Source of the DNA: [Enterobacter] lignolyticus SCF1
Lineage (GTDB): Bacteria; Pseudomonadota; Gammaproteobacteria; Enterobacterales; Enterobacteriaceae
Direction of reading: 5' to 3'
DNA: 64,000 nt
Assembly (NCBI RefSeq): GCF_000164865.1
Contig: NC_014618.1
Location: 186,001-250,000, forward strand
The notes under the pieces are model-generated. The model worked only from the letters and a program-made list of their open reading frames with translations. It did not search any database and was not told where the DNA came from. The translations under genes were made by a program, and so were the position numbers. Within the stretch, counting starts at the first letter, position 1. Every line of letters starts with the position of its first letter. Below, in pieces: positions 16,190 to 24,671 of the stretch.

Positions 16190-18523
16190 TTGGCGAGTTC
16201 ACCTGCAACGAACACCATTCTGACGGCGGCCCACTGGGGGCCGATGCTGGTCGATACCGATGGCGAGAACGTCCTCGCCTCACGCGGGGCGCTGCCCGGA
16301 ACGTTTGAGAATTCGCTGCAAAGCGTGGTGCGCGAGCAGGTGCACAGCAAAACGCGGGTGCGTTATCCGATGGTGCGCAAAGGCTATCTGGCCTCGCCTG
16401 ATGCGCCGCAGGGCGTGCGCGGCCAGGATGAGTTTGTCCGCGTCAGCTGGGAGCAGGCGCTGGATCTTATCCACACCCAGCATCAGCGCATTCGCGCCAC
16501 GTATGGGCCTGCCTCTGTTTTCGCGGGCTCCTACGGCTGGCGCTCAAACGGCGTGCTGCACAAGGCGGCGACGCTCCTGCAGCGCTATATGAGCCTGGCG
16601 GGCGGGTATACCGGGCACCTGGGGGATTACTCCACCGGCGCGGCGCAGGCGATCATGCCTTACGTGGTCGGCAGCAATGAGGTCTACCAGCAGCAGACCA
16701 GCTGGCCGCTGGTGCTGGAACATACCGATGTGGTGGTGCTGTGGAGCGCCAACCCGCTGAATACCCTGAAAATCGCCTGGAACGCCTCGGATGAACAGGG
16801 CATTGTCTGGTTCGACAGGCTGCGCAAAAGCGGTAAGCGGCTGATCTGCATCGATCCGATGCGATCGGAGACGGTGGATTTCTTCGGCGATGCCATGGAG
16901 TGGATCGCGCCGCATATGGGCACCGACGTGGCGCTGATGCTGGGCATCGCCCATACCCTGGTGGAGCACGGATGGCACGACAGCGCGTTTTTGCAGCATT
17001 GCACCACCGGCTATGACGAGTTCGCCCGCTATCTCACCGGCGAGCGCGACGGGGTGGCGAAAACCGCCGAGTGGGCGGCCGGTATCTGCGGCGTAAGTGC
17101 GGACAAAATCCGCGAACTGGCGCAATTGTTCCATGAAAATACGACCATGCTGATGACCGGCTGGGGCATGCAGCGCCAGCAGTTTGGCGAGCAAAAGCAC
17201 TGGATGCTGGTGACGCTTGCCGCCATGCTGGGACAAATCGGCACCCCGGGCGGCGGTTTTGGCCTCTCCTATCACTTTGCCAACGGCGGCAACCCGACGC
17301 GCCGCGCGGCGGTGCTGGCGTCCATGCAGGGCAGCGTGGCGGGCGGTGTGGATGCGGTGGACAAAATCCCGGTGGCGCGCATTGTGGAAGCGCTGGAAAA
17401 CCCGGGCGCGCCGTACCAGCATAATGGGATGGACCGCCATTTCCCGGATATCCGCTTTATCTGGTGGGCCGGCGGCGCGAACTTCACACATCACCAGGAC
17501 ACCAACCGCCTGATCCGCGCCTGGCAGAAGCCGGAGCTTATCGTGATTTCCGAATGCTTCTGGACGGCGGCGGCGCGCCACGCGGATATCGTCCTGCCCG
17601 CCACCACGTCGTTTGAACGTAATGATTTGACCATGACCGGCGATTACAGCAACCAGCATCTGGTGCCGATGAAGCGGGTGGTGGCCCCGCGCGATGAGGC
17701 CCGCGACGACTTCGAGGTGTTTGCCGAGCTCAGCGAGCGCTGGGAGGCGGGCGGGCGTGAGCGTTTCACCGAGGGCAAAAACGACCTGCAGTGGCTGGAG
17801 ACGTTCTACCAGATTGCCGGGCAGCGCGGCGCCAGCCAGCAGGTGACGCTGCCGCCGTTTCGTGAATTCTGGCAGGCCAACCAGCTGATCGAGATGCCGC
17901 AGAGCGAACAGAACGCGCGGTTCGTCCGCTTCGCCGCGTTTCGCGCCGACCCGCAGGCCAACCCGCTGAAAACCGATAGCGGCAAAATTGAGATTTATTC
18001 CCGGCGTATCGCCGGATATGGCTATGCCGACTGCCCGGGCCACCCGACGTGGCTGGCGCCGGACGAGTGGCACGGCAACGCCCGGGCGGATCAGCTGCAG
18101 CTGCTTTCCGCCCATCCGGCGCATCGCCTGCACAGCCAGCTTAACTTTACGTCGCTGCGCGAGCGGTACGCGGTGGCCGGTTGCGAACCGCTGACGCTGC
18201 ATCCGGACGACGCGCGGGCGCGCGACATCGCCGATGGCGACCTGGTGCGGGTCTGGAACTCGCGCGGGCAGGTGCTGGCCGGCGCGGTCGTCAGCGACGG
18301 GATTCGCCCGGGGGTGATTTGCCTGCATGAAGGCGCATGGCCGGACCTCGACCCGCAGGCCGGTGGAATCTGCAAAAACGGCGCGGTCAACGTGTTGACC
18401 AAAGATCTCCCCAGCTCACGGCTGGGGAACGGCTGCGCCGGGAATACGGCGCTGGTGCGGCTGGAGAAATACCGTGGGCCGTCGTTGACGCTTACGGCGT
18501 TTGATCCGCCTGCCAGTGCATAA
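16190..18523 (+). CDS. bisC: Biotin sulfoxide reductase (molybdopterin enzyme)
   Basis: 777 aa when started at TTG 16190, the same length as E. coli BisC and aligning with its MANSSS...LTAAHWGP start; AGGAG lies 6 nt upstream. An ATG at 16133 is in frame but has no ribosome site. It is a DMSO-reductase-family molybdoenzyme binding bis-MGD. Motifs: FAGSYGWRSNGVLHK with the Mo-ligand Ser near residue 120, GGYTGHLGDYSTGAAQ, GGNPTRR and the C-terminal NVLTKDLPSSRLGNG. No Tat signal and no FeS-binding Cys motif. It reduces biotin-d-sulfoxide and methionine sulfoxide in the cytoplasm. It overlaps the convergent yiaC by 32 bp. Confidence 0.95.
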   Translation: MASSPATNTILTAAHWGPMLVDTDGENVLASRGALPGTFENSLQSVVREQVHSKTRVRYPMVRKGYLASPDAPQGVRGQDEFVRVSWEQALDLIHTQHQRIRATYGPASVFAGSYGWRSNGVLHKAATLLQRYMSLAGGYTGHLGDYSTGAAQAIMPYVVGSNEVYQQQTSWPLVLEHTDVVVLWSANPLNTLKIAWNASDEQGIVWFDRLRKSGKRLICIDPMRSETVDFFGDAMEWIAPHMGTDVALMLGIAHTLVEHGWHDSAFLQHCTTGYDEFARYLTGERDGVAKTAEWAAGICGVSADKIRELAQLFHENTTMLMTGWGMQRQQFGEQKHWMLVTLAAMLGQIGTPGGGFGLSYHFANGGNPTRRAAVLASMQGSVAGGVDAVDKIPVARIVEALENPGAPYQHNGMDRHFPDIRFIWWAGGANFTHHQDTNRLIRAWQKPELIVISECFWTAAARHADIVLPATTSFERNDLTMTGDYSNQHLVPMKRVVAPRDEARDDFEVFAELSERWEAGGRERFTEGKNDLQWLETFYQIAGQRGASQQVTLPPFREFWQANQLIEMPQSEQNARFVRFAAFRADPQANPLKTDSGKIEIYSRRIAGYGYADCPGHPTWLAPDEWHGNARADQLQLLSAHPAHRLHSQLNFTSLRERYAVAGCEPLTLHPDDARARDIADGDLVRVWNSRGQVLAGAVVSDGIRPGVICLHEGAWPDLDPQAGGICKNGAVNVLTKDLPSSRLGNGCAGNTALVRLEKYRGPSLTLTAFDPPASA

Positions 18524-18932
18524 TCCAGGTCGGCTGGCCGGTTTCTTCCTGCCATGCGCTGTCTTCGATACGAAAACCCTGCGCATGGTAGAAGTTCACC
18601 GCCCGGCTGTTTTTCTGGTACACCTCCAGGCTGAGAACCGGATAAAACTGCCGGGCGTAGTTCAGCAGCGCCCGGCCTATCCCCTGACCCAGGGCGTCCG
18701 GCGCGACAAACAGCGCGCCGACGAACCGGGATTCCAGGATGCTGATAAAGCCCTTAATTTCCCCTTCGCTTTCCCAGACCCAGGTTTGCGCCGCGGGCAG
18801 GTAGACATCCCGCACAATGGCTTCGCTTTCGCGCCAGTACAGCTCCTCAATAAAGGGGTGCGCAAAGATGGTGCTGTCCATCCACAGCTTCAGCAGCGGG
18901 GCGGTATCGTTACTTTGCCATTTGTGGATCAT
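18492..18932 (-). CDS. yiaC: GNAT-family N-acetyltransferase YiaC
   Basis: 146 aa from ATG 18932, equal in length to E. coli YiaC; GGGAGG lies 5 nt upstream, inside tag. GNAT fold: acetyl-CoA-binding loop ALGQGIGRALL (Q/RxxGxG/A), then LSLEVYQKNSRAVNFYHAQGF. E. coli YiaC acts as a protein lysine acetyltransferase. The start overlaps the end of tag by 23 bp, so tag-yiaC is translationally coupled. Its 3' end runs into the 3' end of bisC. Confidence 0.92.
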   Translation of the reverse strand: MIHKWQSNDTAPLLKLWMDSTIFAHPFIEELYWRESEAIVRDVYLPAAQTWVWESEGEIKGFISILESRFVGALFVAPDALGQGIGRALLNYARQFYPVLSLEVYQKNSRAVNFYHAQGFRIEDSAWQEETGQPTWIMHWQADQTP

Positions 18933-19491
18933 CATGGCCTCCCGGATGGCAGAAACACCCCGTAATGTGGTCATTCACCAGCCCGCAGGCCTGCATGAAG
19001 GAGTAGCAAATGGTGGAGCCGACAAACTTAAAGCCGCGTTTTTTCAGGGCCTTCGACAGGGCGTCGGAGGCCGGGGTGGTGGTGGGAATCTCCGCCAGGC
19101 TGGCAGCGTTGGTCAGCTGGGGCCGGTGGTCGACAAATGACCAGACAAAGTCGGCAAACGCTTCGCCGTTGGCTTCCATCGCCAGAAAGGCGCGGGCGTT
19201 GTTGATGATGGCCTGAATTTTACCGCGATGGCGGATTATCCCGGCGTCCTGCACCAGCCGCTCCACGTCGGCTTCCTCCATCGCCGCGACTTTCCGCGGG
19301 TCGAACTGGTGGAAGGCGTTACGATAGTTCTCGCGCTTTTTCAGCACGGTTATCCAGGACAGACCCGCCTGCTGCCCTTCAAGACAGATCATCTCGAACA
19401 GCTTTTGCTTATCGTGCTGGGGCACGCCCCATTCATTATCGTGATACGCAATGTAGAGCGGATCCTGACTCACCCAACCGCAACGTTCCAT
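18910..19491 (-). CDS. tag: DNA-3-methyladenine glycosylase I
   Basis: 193 aa. It excises 3-methyladenine from alkylated DNA in base excision repair. The zinc snap ligands Cys4, His17, His175 and Cys179 are all present at the E. coli positions. The helix-hairpin-helix-like glycosylase core contains GQQAGLSWITVLKKRENYR. It forms a coupled pair with yiaC. A Fur-box-like sequence lies about 20 bp before its start. Confidence 0.97.
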   Translation of the reverse strand: MERCGWVSQDPLYIAYHDNEWGVPQHDKQKLFEMICLEGQQAGLSWITVLKKRENYRNAFHQFDPRKVAAMEEADVERLVQDAGIIRHRGKIQAIINNARAFLAMEANGEAFADFVWSFVDHRPQLTNAASLAEIPTTTPASDALSKALKKRGFKFVGSTICYSFMQACGLVNDHITGCFCHPGGHDDPQMAK

Positions 19492-19638
19492 CTGATTCTC
19501 CCAACTTTACTGATAATGATAAGAAAATGCGCCACCTGGCTTGACGGTAGATAGAAAGCGACAATAGTTATTATGTAAAGCAATGCCGTAAAAATCATAA
19601 CAACATTGACGGGTCTGGCGCTCTCTGGAGTCGCAATA

Positions 19639-20346
19639 ATGATAATCAAGAAATGCACTGGCTTGCAGGGCCGGCTTTGCGCAGGCTCGGCGATTTTATG
19701 GATGTCATGCGCTACATCTTCATGGGCCTGGCAACAGGAATATACCGTTACTGATGGTCAAAGTAATACGGCGGAAAGTTATCGCTGGGATAGCGATCAC
19801 CAACCGCGTTACGATGATATTCTGGCCGAGCGCATCAGCGCCTCGCAAATGCAGCCCGGCGTCGTCACGAACTACCCCGATGATACCCCGCTCAGCACCG
19901 TCCGCACCTGGAGCGTGGGCGTGAATTTTCCCGTCACTGACACCTTAACCACCGGCCCGATCGCCAGCTGGCACTATGACGGTTCAGCGACCGCTATCTG
20001 GAATGATTTTGGCGACAGCGGCGGAACGACGGCGTTAACCGACCCGATGTGGCACGCCAGCGTCAGCACCCTCGGCTGGCGCGTGGACGCCGTACCGCTA
20101 TGGGGGGTCCACCCGTGGGCGCAAATCAGCTATAACCAGCAGTTTGGCGAAAACCAATGGAAGCTGCAGTCGGGACTTAACCGCGTTCCCACCTCAACGC
20201 AGGACGGCAGCTGGTACGACGTCACGCTGGGGGCCGATATTCTGCTGAACCAACACTTGGCGGCCTACGCCACGGTGTCGCAGTCTGACAATATGATGAC
20301 CGGCGAGAACACGCTCTATATTATGGGGATTAATGCCCGCTTTTAG
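19639..20346 (+). CDS. yhjY: YhjY-like outer membrane beta-barrel protein
   Basis: 235 aa from ATG 19639, with GGAG 8 nt upstream; a TTG 11 codons earlier is rejected. The signal peptide ends around TSSWA, then the mature start WQQEYTV is conserved with E. coli YhjY. The body repeats alternating hydrophobic strands (WHASVSTLGWRVD, PWAQISYNQQFGENQWK, AAYATVSQSDN) and ends MGINARF, a terminal Phe typical of outer membrane barrels. It resembles the autotransporter barrel of GDSL esterases but has no passenger. Function unknown. Confidence 0.87.
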   Translation: MIIKKCTGLQGRLCAGSAILWMSCATSSWAWQQEYTVTDGQSNTAESYRWDSDHQPRYDDILAERISASQMQPGVVTNYPDDTPLSTVRTWSVGVNFPVTDTLTTGPIASWHYDGSATAIWNDFGDSGGTTALTDPMWHASVSTLGWRVDAVPLWGVHPWAQISYNQQFGENQWKLQSGLNRVPTSTQDGSWYDVTLGADILLNQHLAAYATVSQSDNMMTGENTLYIMGINARF

Positions 20347-20474
20347 CCTCTCTTTTGCATCAATGAAACATTGTGTTTACGTTTGAAGTACACACTTGAC
20401 GCATTTCGTGTCGATAGTGAGCGCTAACTTTATTCCGCCGCCTGGGCTGTCCATGTCATTCATTCCCGCCTCAG

Positions 20475-20505
20475 TGCATTTCATTCCGTACTGGCTGCAT
20501 TTCAT
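20475..20505 (+). promoter_or_regulatory. Tandem YpdB-type response-regulator sites upstream of yhjX
   Basis: Two identical decamers TGCATTTCAT (20475-20484 and 20496-20505) are separated by exactly 11 bp. In E. coli, the LytTR regulator YpdB activates yhjX through two direct GGCATTTCAT repeats 11 bp apart, so spacing and sequence match except for the first base. The sites lie 74-104 bp before the yhjX start. Confidence 0.88.
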
Positions 20506-20578
20506 GCCTTTTTTGCCCTGCGGGAAACCACACTTCGCTATCGTGAGCAGCAGTTAATTTCATAAAGGCACATCTGCT

Positions 20579-21781
20579 ATGAACGCTGCAACCCGTCAAT
20601 CTACCCGCTGGCTTACGCTTATCGGCACCATCATTACGCAATTCGCGCTGGGTTCGGTTTACACCTGGAGCCTGTTCAACGGCGCGCTGTCGGAAAAACT
20701 GGACGCGCCGGTAAGCCAGGTCGCTTTCTCGTTTGGCCTGTTGAGCCTTGGCCTGGCGCTGTCGTCGTCGGTGGCCGGTAAGCTGCAGGAGCGTTTCGGC
20801 GTGAAGCGCGTGACGATAGCCTCCGGCATTCTGCTCGGCATCGGCTTTTTCCTGACGTCGCATGCCAACAGCCTGATGATGCTGTGGCTGAGTGCGGGCG
20901 TGCTGGTGGGTCTGGCGGACGGAGCGGGCTATCTGCTGACGCTGTCGAACTGCGTGAAGTGGTTCCCGGAGCGTAAGGGGCTTATCTCCGCCTTCTCCAT
21001 TGGCGCCTACGGCCTCGGCAGCCTGGGCTTTAAGTTTATCGACAGCCAGCTGCTGGCGAGCGTGGGTCTGGAAAGCACCTTCATGATCTGGGGCGCCATC
21101 GTTCTGGTGATGATCGTGTTCGGCGCCATGCTGATGACCGATGCGCCGAACCAGGCGGTGAAAACGGTCAACGGCGTGGTGGAAAACGACTACACGCTGG
21201 CGCAGTCCATGCGTAAACCGCAGTACTGGATGCTGGCCGTGATGTTCCTGACGGCGTGCATGAGCGGTCTGTACGTGATCGGCGTGGCGAAGGATATCGC
21301 CCAGGGGATGGTGCATCTTGATGCTATGACGGCGGCCAACGCGGTGACCGTGATTTCCATCGCTAACCTGAGCGGCCGTCTGGTGCTGGGTATTCTCTCC
21401 GATAAAATCGCCCGTATTCGCGTCATTACCCTTGGTCAGGTGATTTCACTGATCGGCATGGCGGCGCTGCTGTTCGCACCGCTTAATGCGCTGGGCTTCT
21501 TCGCGGCGATTGCCTGTGTCGCCTTTAACTTCGGCGGTACGATTACGGTATTCCCGTCGCTGGTGAGCGAATTCTTCGGCCTGAACAATCTGGCGAAAAA
21601 CTATGGCGTGATTTATTTGGGCTTCGGCATTGGCAGCATTTGCGGCTCGATTATCGCCTCGCTGTTCGGCGGCTTTTATGTCACTTTCTGCGTCATCTTT
21701 GCGCTGTTGATCCTCTCTCTGGCGCTGTCTACCACTATTCGTCAACCGCAGCGCGTTGTGCTTCAGCAGGCGCATGCCTGA
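20579..21781 (+). CDS. yhjX: YhjX, MFS transporter of the oxalate/formate antiporter family
   Basis: 400 aa with 12 membrane segments. Start GTIITQFALGSVYTWSLFNG and the loop KLQERFGVKRV are typical of the OFA family. E. coli YhjX is the pyruvate-induced target of the YpdA/YpdB system and has been proposed to transport pyruvate. AAAGG precedes the ATG. Tandem YpdB sites upstream support the same control here. A 10-bp-stem hairpin follows the stop by 43 bp. Confidence 0.94.
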   Translation: MNAATRQSTRWLTLIGTIITQFALGSVYTWSLFNGALSEKLDAPVSQVAFSFGLLSLGLALSSSVAGKLQERFGVKRVTIASGILLGIGFFLTSHANSLMMLWLSAGVLVGLADGAGYLLTLSNCVKWFPERKGLISAFSIGAYGLGSLGFKFIDSQLLASVGLESTFMIWGAIVLVMIVFGAMLMTDAPNQAVKTVNGVVENDYTLAQSMRKPQYWMLAVMFLTACMSGLYVIGVAKDIAQGMVHLDAMTAANAVTVISIANLSGRLVLGILSDKIARIRVITLGQVISLIGMAALLFAPLNALGFFAAIACVAFNFGGTITVFPSLVSEFFGLNNLAKNYGVIYLGFGIGSICGSIIASLFGGFYVTFCVIFALLILSLALSTTIRQPQRVVLQQAHA

Positions 21782-21824
21782 TACGACGATCGAGACATTT
21801 GCGCAGTAAATCATCTCGTTCGGG

Positions 21825-21852
21825 GCACGTATTTTTGTAAATACGTGCTTCT
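21825..21852 (+). terminator. Hairpin terminator after yhjX
   Basis: Perfect 10-bp stem GCACGTATTT (21825-21834) / AAATACGTGC (21839-21848), loop TTGT, followed by TTCT. It is the probable end of the yhjX transcript. Confidence 0.7.
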
Positions 21853-21867
21853 ATCACATTTCGTGCC

Positions 21868-21895
21868 GCTACTTTTCCCATCCCCTGTGGTCTAC
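21868..21895 (+). promoter_or_regulatory. Candidate sigma-E promoter of eptB
   Basis: GCTACTT (21868-21874), 15-bp spacer, GTCTAC (21890-21895), compared with the sigma-E consensus GGAACTT / GTCTAA. E. coli eptB is sigma-E dependent, which supports the call. Transcription would begin near 21902, giving a leader of about 110 nt. Confidence 0.45.
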
Positions 21896-21944
21896 TTATC
21901 GCGCTTGTAGACCTTTCTGATTAAAGGTCATTTACGCATCATTT

Positions 21945-21983
21945 AGCCTGCCATGGTCTTTTAACCATTGGCTGGTTTTTTTT
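21945..21983 (+). terminator. Terminator-like hairpin inside the eptB leader
   Basis: AGCC (21945-21948) plus ATGGT (21953-21957) pair with ACCAT (21964-21968) plus GGCT (21970-21973), followed by eight T (21976-21983), only 27 bp before the eptB start. A preceding hairpin GACCTTT/AAAGGTC (21910-21929) shares GTAGACC with an alternative GGTCTAC/GTAGACC pairing. It could be an attenuator, the 3' end of a short leader RNA, or simply a second yhjX terminator. Confidence 0.5.
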
Positions 21984-22010
21984 ATATCCCTTTTACCAGG
22001 GTTGCTTGCA

Positions 22011-23690
22011 ATGAAATATGTGAAATCGATGACCCAGCAAAAGCTGTGCTTTTTGCTGGCTGTTTACATCGGCTTGTTTATGAACTGTGCGGTTTATATT
22101 CGCCGTTTTGACGGATATGCGCATGCCTTTACCGCCTGGAAAGGCATTGCGGCGGTGATTGAACTTGCCGGAACGGTCCTCCTGACCTTCTTCTTACTTC
22201 GCCTGTTGTCCCTGCTGGGGCGTCGCGTCTGGCGGGTGCTGGCGACGCTGCTGGTGCTCATTTCAGCGGGCGCCAGCTACTACATGACCTTCCTGAACGT
22301 GGTGATCGGCTACGGCATTGTCGCCTCAGTGATGACCACGGATATCGATCTGTCAAAAGAGGTGGTGGGATGGCGCTTTGTCGTCTGGCTGGCGGTGGTG
22401 AGCGTCATTCCGCTTATCGGCATCTGGTGCAATCGGGGGGAAAATACGCTGCTGCGGCAAATGCGCACCCCGGGACAGCGCCTGAAAAATGTGGTCGCGC
22501 TGGCGATGGTCGGTTTGCTGGTGTGGGGGCCGATTCGGCTGCTTGAGCAGCGGCAAAAACAGGTGGAACGAACCTCCAGAGTCGATATGCCCAGCTATGG
22601 CGGCGTGATAGCGAACTCCTACCTGCCGTCGAACTGGATCTCCGCGTTGGGCCTTTACGCCTGGGCGCAGGTGGATGAGTCATCGGATAACAAATCGTTG
22701 ATCAACCCGGCGAAGACGTTTACCTATGTTGCGCCGAAGGGGCTGGACGATACCCTGGTGGTATTCATCATCGGTGAAACGACGCGTTGGGATCACATGG
22801 GGATCCTCGGCTACGATCGCGACACCACGCCGCGGCTGGCCAAAGAGAAAAACCTGGTGGCGTTTCGCGGCTACTCCTGCGACACCGCGACCAAGCTGTC
22901 TCTGCGCTGCATGTTTGTGCGTCAGGGCGGCGTGGATGATAACCCGCAGCGGACGCTGAAAGAGCAAAACGTTTTTGCGGTGCTGCACCAGCTGGGCTTT
23001 ACCGGCGCGCTGTACGCGATGCAGAGCGAAATCTGGTTCTACAGCAACACCATGGCGAACAACATCGCCTACCGTGAGCAGATAGCCGCCGAGCCGCGCA
23101 ACCGCGGGAAGAGCGTCGATGATATGCTGCTGGTCGATGAGATGAAGCAGTCGCTGAGCGTTAATCCCGATGGCAAGCAGGTGATTATTCTGCACACCAA
23201 AGGGTCGCACTTTAACTACACCCAGCGCTACCCGCGCAGCTTTGCGCAGTGGAAGCCGGAGTGTACCGGGGTGGATGATAAATGCACGAAGGAGGAGATG
23301 ATCAACTCCTTTGATAACTCCATCACCTATATCGACGCCTTTATTTCCGATGTACTGGATCTGGTGCGGGATAAGAAAGCGATTGTCTTCTATGCGGCCG
23401 ATCACGGCGAGTCGATCAACGAGCGTCAGCATCTGCACGGGACGCCGCGCAAGATGGCGCCGCCGGAACAGTTCCGCGTACCGATGCTGGTATGGATGTC
23501 GGATAAATATCTGCAGGACCCGGCGCACGCGCAGTCTTTTGCCTGGCTCAAGCAGCAGGCGGCGATGAAGCAGCCGAAGCGCCACGTGGAGCTGTACGAT
23601 ACGATTATGGGCTGCCTGGGATATACTTCTCCGGACGGCGGCATTAACGAGAACAACAACTGGTGCCATGTCCCGGAGCGGAAAAAGTAG
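22011..23690 (+). CDS. eptB: Kdo2-lipid A phosphoethanolamine 7''-transferase
   Basis: 559 aa from ATG 22011; a TTG three codons earlier is ignored. Five N-terminal membrane segments, then a periplasmic sulfatase-like domain. The catalytic nucleophile is the Thr in GETTRWDHMG, and metal ligands lie in AADHGES and HLHGTP. It transfers phosphoethanolamine from phosphatidylethanolamine to the outer Kdo of LPS, at the periplasmic face of the inner membrane. Very close to E. coli EptB, which is sigma-E controlled and silenced by the MgrR small RNA. A structured leader precedes it. Confidence 0.95.
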   Translation: MKYVKSMTQQKLCFLLAVYIGLFMNCAVYIRRFDGYAHAFTAWKGIAAVIELAGTVLLTFFLLRLLSLLGRRVWRVLATLLVLISAGASYYMTFLNVVIGYGIVASVMTTDIDLSKEVVGWRFVVWLAVVSVIPLIGIWCNRGENTLLRQMRTPGQRLKNVVALAMVGLLVWGPIRLLEQRQKQVERTSRVDMPSYGGVIANSYLPSNWISALGLYAWAQVDESSDNKSLINPAKTFTYVAPKGLDDTLVVFIIGETTRWDHMGILGYDRDTTPRLAKEKNLVAFRGYSCDTATKLSLRCMFVRQGGVDDNPQRTLKEQNVFAVLHQLGFTGALYAMQSEIWFYSNTMANNIAYREQIAAEPRNRGKSVDDMLLVDEMKQSLSVNPDGKQVIILHTKGSHFNYTQRYPRSFAQWKPECTGVDDKCTKEEMINSFDNSITYIDAFISDVLDLVRDKKAIVFYAADHGESINERQHLHGTPRKMAPPEQFRVPMLVWMSDKYLQDPAHAQSFAWLKQQAAMKQPKRHVELYDTIMGCLGYTSPDGGINENNNWCHVPERKK

Positions 23691-23739
23691 GGTGAATGGC
23701 GAGTTTCTCGCCGATCAAATCCCTTTTTGAGAAAAGGGA

Positions 23740-23768
23740 TTGACGGGGCAGTGTCTCAGCAGTAAGAT
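23740..23768 (+). promoter_or_regulatory. proK promoter
   Basis: -35 TTGACG (23740-23745), 17-bp spacer, -10 TAAGAT (23763-23768), then a GC-rich discriminator GCGCCCCGC, as expected for a stringently controlled stable-RNA promoter. It sits 12 bp before the mature tRNA. A 10-bp stem AATCCCTTTT/AAAAGGGATT (23718-23741), likely the eptB terminator, abuts the -35. Confidence 0.85.
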
Positions 23769-23780
23769 GCGCCCCGCATT

Positions 23781-23857
<77 letters not shown>

Positions 23858-23865
23858 AATTCGAA

Positions 23866-23892
23866 AAGCCTGCTCAATGAGCAGGCTTTTTT
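23866..23892 (+). terminator. proK terminator
   Basis: Stem AGCCTGCT (23867-23874) / AGCAGGCT (23880-23887), loop CAATG, followed by a run of T. Classic intrinsic terminator 9 bp after the tRNA. Confidence 0.92.
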
Positions 23893-23931
23893 GCATCCGG
23901 AGTTTTATGAGGATGAGAGCCTCCGGGGGCA

Positions 23932-24038
23932 GGAGGTTCGACTCGAGCGAAGCGAGAGAACGTTGCGCTAGCAACGGCCCGCAGGGCGAGCCACGCAGTG
24001 GTGAGTTATCCTCTATCACCGACCAAATTCGAAAAGCC
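23932..24038 (+). repeat. Partial proK 3' copy interrupted in the T-loop by a 66-bp insert
   Basis: GGAGGTTCGA (23932-23941) and a 31-nt segment identical to the tRNA 3' end plus trailer (24008-24038 = 23840-23870) are joined in proK but here are separated by 66 bp (23942-24007). The insert is a string of small inverted repeats: GCGAAGCG, GTTGCGCTAGCAAC, GCCCGCAGGGC and CCACGCAGTGG. The remnant lacks the acceptor 5' strand, D-arm and anticodon arm, so it is not a functional tRNA. Confidence 0.8.
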
Positions 24039-24060
24039 CGCTCTCTGAGCGGGTTTTTTG
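24035..24060 (+). terminator. Second terminator after the tRNA remnant
   Basis: Stem CCCGCT (24037-24042) / AGCGGG (24048-24053), loop CTCTG, then six T. It parallels the proK terminator but with a different stem, so the duplicated trailer continues into a distinct hairpin. Confidence 0.9.
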
Positions 24061-24671
24061 CATTCAGAGCCTGGCGACTCCAGGGGCAAGTGAAGAAGCG
24101 CTGCGCCCGCCAAAGTCACAAAAATCGCTCTTCGCCCGACTTCCCACCATCAGTTAACCATTTTGTGACATATTCCATTGTATTTTTTTATATTTAGTTA
24201 GCCCTTTTTTTGCGTTGCTTATAGATAAGCTCAGCATTTTCCCCTGTGCGTTTTAACGTTCACGCTATTAACCGCTCAGATTATCGCCATCCCGCAAGAA
24301 TTTTTTGTCATTTAGCACAATTGTTAATCACTGGTTGAGCCAAAGTATTGAGATGATTGTGCTGCTGTTGCGCGCGTAGCACAATTTTCCCTGCTGAAAA
24401 TAGCGGCCTGAAGTTTTTTTAATCTTTGTTTACCAATTCTCACCGTTGGTGGAAATCACGGTTACCTGTATTGACGTTTGCACATTCTGTTGACAGATTG
24501 TAATGCGTGAGGGGCAATTCAGGATGAATCCGCACTGCAACTCAGTCACTTCAGTGAAAGGAATCTCCTGTCCCCACATTGCCTTCGGGCGCTCCCGACC
24601 AGACCGGGTAAAAAACAAATAAAGGCTGGCGGAAAAACACAACATACAAACATCACATTTGGAGCAGAATA
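24061..24671 (+). promoter_or_regulatory. Long upstream region and leader of dppA
   Basis: 611 bp without a coding sequence. It contains three copies of AGCACAAT, two direct (24314-24321, 24378-24385) and one inverted (24356-24363, ATTGTGCT), in an AT-rich stretch that probably holds the promoter and its regulators. A long untranslated leader is known for E. coli dppA. I see no unambiguous -35/-10 pair. Confidence 0.5.
24635..24643 (+). promoter_or_regulatory. GcvB small-RNA target in the dppA leader
   Basis: AAACACAAC, 28-36 nt before the dppA ATG, is complementary to the GTTGTGTTT core of GcvB region R1. GcvB represses dppA in E. coli and Salmonella through this G/U-rich region, so pairing here is likely to block translation. 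Confidence 0.75.
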
